Shown here piece by piece: positions 1 to 5,616 of a stretch of DNA of 9,413 bases. The notes under the pieces are model-generated. The model was not told the origin of the DNA and did no database searches. It worked only from the letters and a program-made list of their open reading frames with translations. Position numbers and translations under genes: made by a program. Source of the stretch: Hyphomicrobiales bacterium. GTDB taxonomy: Bacteria; Pseudomonadota; Alphaproteobacteria; Rhizobiales; Beijerinckiaceae. Numbering within the stretch: the first letter of the stretch is position 1; each line of letters opens with the position of its first letter. The stretch is from assembly GCA_003164825.1 (NCBI GenBank), contig PLUH01000103.1, positions 862-10,274 of the forward strand. Reading direction: 5' to 3'.

Positions 1-1055
1 CCGCCGTTGACGTTGACCTTGCTCGGGTCGACGTCGAACGCCTGAAGATAACGCAGCACCACCGCCGCGAACGCCTCGTTGACTTCGAAGAGGTCGATGT
101 CGCTCATTTTCATCCCGGAGCGGGCCAGCACCTTCTTCGTCACGTCGACCGGACCGGTCAGCATGATCGCCGGCTCCGAACCAATATTGGCGAACGCCCG
201 CACCCGCGCCCGCGGCTTGAGGCCAGCCTTCGCCCCGGCCTCGCGCGAACCCAGAAGCACCGCCGCGGCGCCGTCGACGATGCCCGACGAATTGCCGGCG
301 TGATGGACATGGATGATGCGTTCGACTTCCGGATGGGCCTGAATGGCCACCGCGTCGAAGCCGCCTTGCTCGCCGGGAATGACGAACGAGGGTTTGAGCG
401 AGGCCAGCGACTGCATGTCCGTGCTCGGCCGCATGTGCTCGTCGTGGTCGAGCAGCGCCAGGCCGTTGGCGTCGAGGACCGGCGCGATCGAGCGCCTGAA
501 CCGGCCCTCCTTCCAAGCTTCCGCCGCCCGCTTCTGCGACTCGACCGCGTAAGCGTCGACGTCGTCGCGCGAGAAGCCATACTTGGTCGCGATCAGGTCG
601 GCCGAGACGCCCTGCGGCATGAAATAGGCTGGAATCGCGAGCGAAGGATCGGCGGGCCATGCGCCGCCGGACGCGCCGATGCCGACCCGGCTCATCGATT
701 CGACCCCGCCGCCGATCGTCAGCTCGTGCTGTCCGCTCATCACCTGCGCGGCGGCGAAATTGACCGAATCGAGGCCCGAGGCGCAGAAGCGGTTGATCTG
801 CACGCCCGGCACGGTGTCGCCAAAGCCCGCGGCGAGCGCGCCCATTCGCGCGATGTCGCCGCCCGCCTCGCCAACCGGATCGACGCAGCCCATTACGACG
901 TCGTCGACGTCAAGCGGATCGAGATGGTTGCGATCCTTGATCGCTCTCAAGGCGGTCGCCGCCAACTGGAGCGTCGAGGCGGTATGCAGCGAGCCGTCCG
1001 GCTTCCCGCGCCCGCGCGGCGTTCGCACATGATCATAAATGAAGGCGTCGCTCAT
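1..1055 (-). CDS. Acetyl-CoA acetyltransferase / 3-ketoacyl-CoA thiolase, 3' end cut by the window edge
   Basis: This is a thiolase, which splits 3-ketoacyl-CoA with CoA to release acetyl-CoA at the last step of beta-oxidation (or condenses two acetyl-CoA in reverse). 351 codons lie in the window and no stop is reached. The protein opens MSDAFIYDHVRTPRG, a usual thiolase N-terminus. The nucleophilic Cys is C91 in QINRFCASGL. The motif AGNSSGIVDGAAA and the NEAFA motif (about residues 326-330) follow. The frame leaves the window at SKVNVNG, just before the expected GGAIALGHP segment with the catalytic His, so that His and the second Cys cannot be seen. The start ATG (1055-1053) is preceded by AAGGAGAATACC, a strong ribosome binding site. 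It lies 36 bases after the GFA gene, probably in one operon. By analogy with related clusters, a FadB-type 3-hydroxyacyl-CoA dehydrogenase may follow to the left, but it is not visible. The family is certain; chain-length preference is not. Confidence 0.95.
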   Translation of the reverse strand, partial: MSDAFIYDHVRTPRGRGKPDGSLHTASTLQLAATALRAIKDRNHLDPLDVDDVVMGCVDPVGEAGGDIARMGALAAGFGDTVPGVQINRFCASGLDSVNFAAAQVMSGQHELTIGGGVESMSRVGIGASGGAWPADPSLAIPAYFMPQGVSADLIATKYGFSRDDVDAYAVESQKRAAEAWKEGRFRRSIAPVLDANGLALLDHDEHMRPSTDMQSLASLKPSFVIPGEQGGFDAVAIQAHPEVERIIHVHHAGNSSGIVDGAAAVLLGSREAGAKAGLKPRARVRAFANIGSEPAIMLTGPVDVTKKVLARSGMKMSDIDLFEVNEAFAAVVLRYLQAFDVDPSKVNVNG

Positions 1056-1091
1056 TGGTATTCTCCTTGCCGCGCGAGCCGCGCGCGGCGT

Positions 1092-1559
1092 TCAAGCTTC
1101 CTGATCCGGATGCTGGCGATTGTGCACGGTTTGAATCTTCGCCCGCGCCAGCCATTGTTCTACACTCGTCTCCGGAGCGCCGAGCGCGCGCGGCAACCAG
1201 CGCACGCTCGATTCGGCGCCGAGTTGCGTCGCCGGCTCTACCGCGTTTGGATCATCGAGACTGCCGAGCGTGACGCTGACGCGGTCGCTGCCGAGGCGAT
1301 GATAAGTCAGCGGTGTTCCGCATTGCCCGCAGAAGCCGCGCTCGGCAATGTCCGAACTGGCAAAGGTCGAGACGACTCCTCTGGAGACAGCGAATTCCGA
1401 CATCCGCACCCCGCCAAAGGCCATGAACGGTCCGCCGCTCGCCTTCTGACACATCCGGCAATGGCAGATGTTGACGCCGGTCGGCTCACCCATGAGCCGG
1501 TAGCGCACCGCCCCGCACTGGCAGCCACCCTTCAAGCCAGCCGCAGCATCGATCGCCAT
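1092..1559 (-). CDS. GFA / CENP-V family zinc-binding protein
   Basis: This 155-residue protein belongs to the GFA family (glutathione-dependent formaldehyde-activating enzyme / CENP-V fold). All seven family cysteines are present: C13 and C15 in GGCQCGAVRY, C32, C34 and C37 in CHCRMCQKASGGPF, and C77 and C80 in FCGQCGTPLTYH. In the family these bind zinc. The founding member was described as promoting the addition of glutathione to formaldehyde, but most members have no proven substrate, so the function here is open. Length is usual for the family. There is no signal peptide or membrane segment, so it should be cytoplasmic. The start at 1559 has a good ribosome binding site (GGGAGGTG, about 7 bases upstream). 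It sits 27 bases after the acyl-CoA dehydrogenase and 36 before the thiolase on the same strand, so it is probably co-transcribed with both. A GFA protein inside a beta-oxidation set is unusual; a link to acyl-CoA or aldehyde chemistry is inference only. Confidence 0.93.
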   Translation of the reverse strand: MAIDAAAGLKGGCQCGAVRYRLMGEPTGVNICHCRMCQKASGGPFMAFGGVRMSEFAVSRGVVSTFASSDIAERGFCGQCGTPLTYHRLGSDRVSVTLGSLDDPNAVEPATQLGAESSVRWLPRALGAPETSVEQWLARAKIQTVHNRQHPDQEA

Positions 1560-1586
1560 CGCTCGACACCTCCCTCAAACGCGCTT

Positions 1587-3377
1587 TCAGAACGCTTCTG
1601 CCGGCAGCGCCATCAGCGTCGAAGCGCCAGCGCTGAGCCGCGCCAGATGGGCCGCCGTTTCCGGCAGCATACGCTCGCTGAAAAACTTGGCGAGGATCAA
1701 TTTGGCGTCAAGCGCGGGATTGCTCTCACCCTTGCCCTGGCGAGCCAGAACCGCCTTGACCACGCGCGCCCACATATAGCCGAGCGCGGTCAATCCGAAG
1801 AGATGCATGTAATCGGTCGACGCGGCGCCCGCGTTGTTGGGATCGGCGACGCCGTTGCGCGACAACCACAAGCTCGCCTGCTGCAGATGACCCAGCGCGG
1901 CCTGTAGGCCGCCGAGATAGGGAGCAAGCGCCGCGTCGCCCTTCTCCGCCGCCAGGAACTGCGCCACTTCGCCGAGGAAGGCCATCAAAGCTCGGCTGCC
2001 GTCCTTCGGCAGCTTGCGGGCGACGAGGTCGAGCGCCTGCACGCCGTTCGCGCCCTCGTAGATCATGGCGATGCGGGCGTCGCGCACGAACTGCTCCATC
2101 CCCCACTCGGCGATGTAGCCGTGGCCGCCGAGCACCTGCTGCGCCTTGACCGCGTTGGCGAAGCCGTAATCGGTGAACACACCCTTGAGCACCGGCGTCA
2201 TCAGGCCGAGCCGATCGTCGGCCGCCTGCCGCGCCTTCTCATCCGGGGCATGGCGCGCCTCGTCCTGGGTGAGGGCGATCCAGACCAGAAGCGCGCGGGC
2301 GCCTTCATTGAAGGCTCGCACTTCGAGCAGCATGCGGCGGACGTCGGGATGGACCAGCAGCAGATCGGCCGGCTTGTCCGGCTCGACCGGGCCTTTGAGC
2401 GAGCGGCCCTGCCGGCGCTCCTTGGCGTAGGCCGCGGCGTTCTGATAGGCGACCTCGGAAACGCCGAGGCCCTGGACGGCGACGCCGAGCCTGGCGCCGT
2501 TCATCATCACGAACATCGCCGGAAGGCCCCGGTGCTGTTCGCCGACCAGCCAGCCCTTCGCGCCGTCGAAATTGAGCACGGCGGTCGTGTTGCCGTGAAT
2601 GCCCATCTTGTGCTCGATCGAGCCGCACATGACGCCGTTGCGCTCGCCGACGCCGCCATCGGCGCTCGGCAGAAATTTCGGCACGAGGAAGAGCGAGATG
2701 CCCTTCACCCCTGCCGGCGCGCCCTCGATTCGCGCCAGCACCAGGTGGACGATGTTATCGGCAAGGTCGTGCTCGCCGGCGGAGATGAAAATCTTCTGGC
2801 CGGTGATGGCGTAGGAGCCGTCGGGCTCAGGGACCGCGCGGGTCTTGATGAGGCCGAGATCGGTGCCGCAATGGGGCTCGGTCAGGCACATCGTGCCTGT
2901 CCACTCGCCGGTGGTCATCTTCGGCAGATAGCGGGCCTTGAGCTCGTCGCTGCCGTGGACGGTCAGCGCCGCGACCGCGCCGTTGGTGAGGCCGGGATAC
3001 ATTGAGAAGGCGATATTGGCGCCATAGCCGTATTCGCTGAACAGGACCGCCAGGAAGACCGGCAGGCCCTGGCCCCCGTATGCGGGATCGCCCGCCAGTC
3101 CCACCCATCCGCCGTCGACCAGCGCCTTATAGGCCTCCTTGAAGCCCTTGGGCGTGGTCACGCTGCCGTCGTCGTGGCGCTTGCAGCCTTCGATGTCGCC
3201 GACGCGGTTGAGCGGCTGGACGACCTCCTCGACGAATTTCGCGCCCTCGCTGAGCACCGCCTCGACAATGTCGATCGGCGCCTCCGAAAATCCCGGGGCG
3301 TTGGCGTAGTTGGCGTAATTGAACACGTCGTTGAGCAGAAAAACGGTGTCGCTCACTGGCGCCTTGTATGTCGGCAT
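1587..3377 (-). CDS. Acyl-CoA dehydrogenase, large form with C-terminal extension (DmdC-like)
   Basis: This FAD-dependent acyl-CoA dehydrogenase has 596 residues, about 200 more than the classical 380-400 residue enzymes. It introduces the 2,3 double bond into an acyl-CoA. An N-terminal helical domain covers roughly residues 30-155. The middle beta domain includes CLTEPHCGTDLG (164-175) and GQKIFISAGEHDLADN (193-208). The C-terminal helical domain has QVLGGHGYIAEWGMEQF (414-430) and the catalytic base E441 in MIYEGANGVQ. The extra C-terminal domain (about 460-596) matches the long acyl-CoA dehydrogenase subfamily that includes DmdC, the 3-methylmercaptopropionyl-CoA dehydrogenase of DMSP breakdown. 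Length and the N-terminus MPTYKAPVSD fit that subfamily, but many members act on ordinary acyl-CoAs and no other dmd gene is in view. I therefore do not assign the DMSP substrate. The start at 3377 has GGAGA about 6 bases upstream. GFA and thiolase genes follow closely on the same strand. Confidence 0.95.
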   Translation of the reverse strand: MPTYKAPVSDTVFLLNDVFNYANYANAPGFSEAPIDIVEAVLSEGAKFVEEVVQPLNRVGDIEGCKRHDDGSVTTPKGFKEAYKALVDGGWVGLAGDPAYGGQGLPVFLAVLFSEYGYGANIAFSMYPGLTNGAVAALTVHGSDELKARYLPKMTTGEWTGTMCLTEPHCGTDLGLIKTRAVPEPDGSYAITGQKIFISAGEHDLADNIVHLVLARIEGAPAGVKGISLFLVPKFLPSADGGVGERNGVMCGSIEHKMGIHGNTTAVLNFDGAKGWLVGEQHRGLPAMFVMMNGARLGVAVQGLGVSEVAYQNAAAYAKERRQGRSLKGPVEPDKPADLLLVHPDVRRMLLEVRAFNEGARALLVWIALTQDEARHAPDEKARQAADDRLGLMTPVLKGVFTDYGFANAVKAQQVLGGHGYIAEWGMEQFVRDARIAMIYEGANGVQALDLVARKLPKDGSRALMAFLGEVAQFLAAEKGDAALAPYLGGLQAALGHLQQASLWLSRNGVADPNNAGAASTDYMHLFGLTALGYMWARVVKAVLARQGKGESNPALDAKLILAKFFSERMLPETAAHLARLSAGASTLMALPAEAF

Positions 3378-3444
3378 CGCACTCTCCGAGTCACAAGCGG
3401 AAACCCGCCCATGACGGCGGCCGCGGCATCAACGCCGCAATAAC

Positions 3445-3458
3445 GTTCACATATGAAC
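3445..3458. promoter_or_regulatory. Inverted repeat GTTCA-N4-TGAAC, possible operator before the dehydrogenase gene
   Basis: In the 125-base gap between the MaoC-like gene and the acyl-CoA dehydrogenase there is a perfect 5+5 inverted repeat with a 4-base CATA centre, about 68 bases before the dehydrogenase start. On the minus strand a poor -35 like TTGCGC followed after 17 bases by CATATG would put the repeat over the -10 element. Such a position fits a repressor site, since degradation operons of this kind are often controlled by TetR- or MerR-type regulators. No regulator gene is in the window and the promoter match is weak, so this is only a candidate. Confidence 0.3.
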
Positions 3459-3502
3459 TATCTCGTCGCCCAGCGCAAGCGAAATCGACCGCGGCCTATC
3501 CT

Positions 3503-3946
3503 TCAGGTGGGGCGGCGCGGCACGATTGCAATCGGATTGAAGGTGTAGACGGGCTCGCCGCGTTGATTGAACGCCGTCCATTTGACCCGGACGATCCCCT
3601 GCGGCTTCGACCGCGAGGGCGTGAGTTCGACGACCTCGCCTTCGAGATGGATCACATCGTCCGGCCGCACCGGGGCGAGCCATCGCAGATCGTCGACGCC
3701 AAGCCCGAGCAGCGGGTGCGGCCCGAACGGGCGCGTTTCAACGGCGAGGCGCATCGCCATCGCCGCCGTGTGCCAGCCCGAGGCGGCGAGGCCTTCGAAG
3801 ACCGAGCGCTGAGCGGCCGCCTCGTCGAGATGGTAGGGTTGGGGATCATATTCGGAAGCGAACCGCTTGATCTCTTCGCGGGTTACGCATTTCTCGGGAC
3901 TCTTGAAGCGCATGCCGACAAACAGATCATCGAACCACTCAACCAT
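3503..3946 (-). CDS. MaoC family dehydratase (hot-dog fold enoyl-CoA hydratase-like)
   Basis: This 147-residue single hot-dog protein belongs to the MaoC / (R)-specific enoyl-CoA hydratase family, which adds water to or removes it from acyl-CoA double bonds. The hydratase signature is clear: FASEYDPQPYHLDEAAA with likely catalytic D34 and H39, then GLAASGWHTAAMAMRL, then LRWLAPVRPDDV and a C-terminal FNQRGEPVYTFNPIAIVP. I chose ATG 3946 (MVEWFDDLFVGMRF) because the family normally begins a few residues before this DLxxG segment. The frame stays open to 4081, but those 45 extra codons look unlike the family and cover a repeated non-coding stretch. The ribosome binding site is weak (GGGAAACGGGG). 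It lies 125 bases before the acyl-CoA dehydrogenase on the same strand and probably works in the same acyl-CoA pathway. Substrate unknown. Confidence 0.9.
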   Translation of the reverse strand: MVEWFDDLFVGMRFKSPEKCVTREEIKRFASEYDPQPYHLDEAAAQRSVFEGLAASGWHTAAMAMRLAVETRPFGPHPLLGLGVDDLRWLAPVRPDDVIHLEGEVVELTPSRSKPQGIVRVKWTAFNQRGEPVYTFNPIAIVPRRPT

Positions 3947-3984
3947 TGCCCCGTTTCCCAATCGCGCGGACTCAGAATTCGCAC

Positions 3985-4049
3985 ATCCGATCGCGACGGG
4001 TTCGTACATCGCACCGGAAAGGGGTGCAATCCGATTGCGACGGGTTCGT
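3985..4049. repeat. Direct repeat, two 21-base copies 44 bases apart
   Basis: The 21-base unit ATCCGATCGCGACGGGTTCGT at 3985-4005 (C at position 8 here, T in the second copy) recurs at 4029-4049 with 20 of 21 bases identical. Between them lies a GCACC-N7-GGTGC hairpin (4011-4027), and the second copy begins inside a GCAAT-CCG-ATTGC inverted repeat. The pair lies just upstream of the MaoC-like gene. It may be a pair of binding sites, since 44 bases is close to four helical turns. Alternatively it may be debris of a duplicated gene end: on the minus strand each unit reads CGAACCCGTC, close to CGAGCCCGTC near the 3' end of the MaoC-like gene. Confidence 0.6.
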
Positions 4050-4085
4050 CCGTGACAGCAGAAAGCGAGCCAGGTTGTCACTCGG

Positions 4086-4104
4086 GTCCGTTCAGCAGCC
4101 GGAC
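4086..4104. repeat. Small inverted repeat GTCCG-N9-CGGAC
   Basis: Perfect 5-base arms around the loop TTCAGCAGC lie in the non-coding stretch between the MaoC-like gene and its decayed copy. There is no T-run on either side, so it is not a clear intrinsic terminator. Role unknown. Confidence 0.3.
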
Positions 4105-4156
4105 GTTGTCAACTTCGCCCCATAGCTTGGACCCATAAACGGGAAAGGCGACGGGA

Positions 4157-4201
4157 TCAGGCGGGGCGGGGCACGATTCCCACCGGATTGAGCGTCTAGA
4201 C
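4157..4201 (-). pseudogene. Remnant of the 3' end of a second MaoC-like gene
   Basis: Read on the minus strand from 4201, the codons give V, stop (TAG), then TLNPVGIVPRPA and a TGA stop at 4159-4157. The intact MaoC-like protein 650 bases away ends VYTFNPIAIVPRRPT followed by TGA, so the same residues recur in the same order and are followed by a stop. The DNA similarity (GTCTA, AATCCG, AATCGTGCC) ends abruptly on the upstream side, where the sequence turns into the wbsX promoter region. I read this as the tail of a lost tandem copy, carrying an in-frame TAG. It is short, so chance or convergent similarity is not fully excluded. Confidence 0.5.
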
Positions 4202-4247
4202 CAAAGCGGTATCCACGTCCCACCCACGGCGGGTCTTCCTTCAGTTG

Positions 4248-4277
4248 TTGACACGACTGAATTCGTTTGGATACAAA
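4248..4277 (+). promoter_or_regulatory. Predicted sigma-70 promoter of the wbsX-like gene
   Basis: A perfect -35 box TTGACA (4248-4253) is followed after 18 bases by TACAAA (4272-4277), which matches the -10 consensus TATAAT at four of six positions. Transcription would start near 4285, leaving a leader of about 33 bases before ATG 4318. The stretch is AT-rich compared with its surroundings. Nothing else upstream on this strand could be driving the gene. Confidence 0.45.
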
Positions 4278-4317
4278 GATTATGCTGATATCGTGGGCTT
4301 CCGTGGAATAAAACGCT

Positions 4318-5508
4318 ATGAGCGAAACGATAAACTTTATGATCGATGAGACGCTCGTCGCGCAACATGACTATTATGGATATCTGAATACAATCCTTAC
4401 CAAGAAGTCGCAGTTTTACCAGCCGTATCGCCCGTCAAACGCAGTCGACGTCTCGCCGTGCGAGCTCATTGCGTTTTATCTGCCCCAGTTTCATCCCGTT
4501 CCTCTGAATGAAGCTGCATGGGGGCGAGGGTTCACGGAGTGGACGCAAATCACCAAGGCGCAGCCTTTTTTTTACGGTCACTATCAGCCACATTTGCCGG
4601 CCGATCTTGGCTTTTACGATTTGCGGCTCCTGGAGACTCTGCGCGCTCAAGCCGCTTTGGCGAAAAACTACGGCGTGAGCGGCTTTTGTTTTTACTATTA
4701 TTGGTTCTCGGGCCAGCGACTTATGGACGGGCCATTGGAAATGTTGCACCAAAACAAAGACATCGACATCAAATATTGCCTGATGTGGGCGAATGAATCG
4801 TGGTCCAAGCGATGGATTGACGAACAGGAGGTCATTATCGCCCAGCGCCACGATTCAAAAATAGACTGCGAATTCATTCACAGTATTATCCCTTATCTGA
4901 AAGACAATCGCTATCTTCGCTATGAAGGCAAGCCGGTCATCTCCATCTACAGGCAGAATTTGATGACCGACCGCTCGGCGATCGACTATTGGCGTCAGGC
5001 GTGCCGCGACGCCGGGCTGGGAGAAATCCTGATCATGAGCGTCCCCGGCTATGGCACGGTCGATGACGCCGGCCTAGACGGCGTGCTCCAGTTTCCACCT
5101 TCCGGAGATATTCAGGAGTTTCGAGTGAAGGGAGCGGAGAACGCGTCGTTCTTCAATAAAAAATTCGAAGGTTATCTGAAAAATCCAGCGATATGCAGAG
5201 ATCGGTTCATGCAGCAGAACAGCCGCGGCAAGCCCGTCTTTCGCGGCGCCTTCACGATGTTTGATAGCAGCCCGAGGTTCGGTAATCAGGCGTCGATTTA
5301 CGTCAACACCTCGCCCGACTTTTATGGTAATTGGCTCGTCGAGACCATCCGACAGTCCCGACGCGACGCAGCTGACCGCCAAGCTCCCATGACGCCGGTG
5401 TTCATCAATGCTTGGAACGAATGGGCCGAAGGCGCGCATCTTGAGCCATGCCGGTGGTATGGGCACGCCTTTCTCGAAGCCACCCGGAAGGCGCTCGCCT
5501 TGGCTTGA
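4318..5508 (+). CDS. WbsX-like / GH99-like glycan protein
   Basis: This 396-residue protein belongs to the WbsX family, which has a (beta/alpha)8 fold related to glycoside hydrolase family 99 and usually occurs in O-antigen or other surface-polysaccharide loci. The domain fills residues 50-395. Visible family blocks are LIAFYLPQFHP (50-60), WGRGFTEWTQ (68-77), GVSGFCFYYYWFSGQRLMDG (119-138), LMWANESWSKRW (155-166), GKPVISIYR (204-212) and NAWNEWAEGAHLEP (364-377). In the last block E368 and E371 are three residues apart, the spacing of the catalytic glutamates of GH99; their role here is inferred. There is no signal peptide or membrane segment, so it is predicted cytoplasmic. Start ATG 4318 lies 50 residues before the domain and has only a weak ribosome binding site. 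Composition differs from its neighbours (the line 4681-4740 is 47% GC, against 70% at 2461-2520), and no other glycan gene is nearby. It was probably acquired horizontally. Its precise reaction is unknown. Confidence 0.9.
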   Translation: MSETINFMIDETLVAQHDYYGYLNTILTKKSQFYQPYRPSNAVDVSPCELIAFYLPQFHPVPLNEAAWGRGFTEWTQITKAQPFFYGHYQPHLPADLGFYDLRLLETLRAQAALAKNYGVSGFCFYYYWFSGQRLMDGPLEMLHQNKDIDIKYCLMWANESWSKRWIDEQEVIIAQRHDSKIDCEFIHSIIPYLKDNRYLRYEGKPVISIYRQNLMTDRSAIDYWRQACRDAGLGEILIMSVPGYGTVDDAGLDGVLQFPPSGDIQEFRVKGAENASFFNKKFEGYLKNPAICRDRFMQQNSRGKPVFRGAFTMFDSSPRFGNQASIYVNTSPDFYGNWLVETIRQSRRDAADRQAPMTPVFINAWNEWAEGAHLEPCRWYGHAFLEATRKALALA

Positions 5509-5564
5509 GCCGCAGCCGTCATGGGAAGGACGACCCTACTTGCGGCGAACCTTAGGTGGACCAC

Positions 5565-5580
5565 GCCAGTTTTCTCTGGC
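5565..5580 (+). other. Hairpin GCCAG-N6-CTGGC between wbsX-like and binding-protein genes
   Basis: A perfect 5-base stem around the loop TTTTCT is followed by TTGTCTCT. It lies 56 bases after the wbsX-like stop and could be a weak terminator for that gene or part of the leader of the next one. The T-rich tail is interrupted, so the case for termination is poor. Confidence 0.25.
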
Positions 5581-5602
5581 TTGTCTCTGGGCTACCGTCA
5601 TC

Positions 5603-5610
5603 GGAAGGGG
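5603..5610 (+). promoter_or_regulatory. Ribosome binding site that decides a GTG start
   Basis: GGAAGGGG ends 6 bases before GTG 5617. Neither the upstream ATG 5521 nor the internal ATG 5629 has a well-placed site, since 5629 is 18 bases downstream. This makes the GTG the best start for the binding-protein gene. Confidence 0.55.
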
Positions 5611-5616
5611 TCGACG

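Noticed and set aside
300..1907. Long open frame of 535 codons on the plus strand
   Set aside because: It lies antisense across the thiolase, the GFA gene and the end of the dehydrogenase, all with clear family motifs. It is Arg/Ala/His-rich with no recognisable domain, as expected for a shadow frame in GC-rich DNA.
2121..3005. Open frame of 294 codons on the plus strand
   Set aside because: It is antisense to the acyl-CoA dehydrogenase, which has its full set of motifs. It has no domain or ribosome binding site of note.
3523..3534. Perfect 12-base palindrome CGATTGCAATCG
   Set aside because: It lies within the MaoC coding sequence over conserved C-terminal codons, so coding constraint plus chance is enough to explain it.
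3947..4081. Upstream extension of the MaoC-like gene
   Set aside because: The 45 extra codons cover the direct repeat, resemble nothing in the family, and would put the hot-dog domain unusually far from the N-terminus.
4078..4368. Minus-strand frame of 96 codons before the wbsX-like gene
   Set aside because: It runs over the wbsX promoter and start, has no domain, and uses a different frame from the MaoC remnant.
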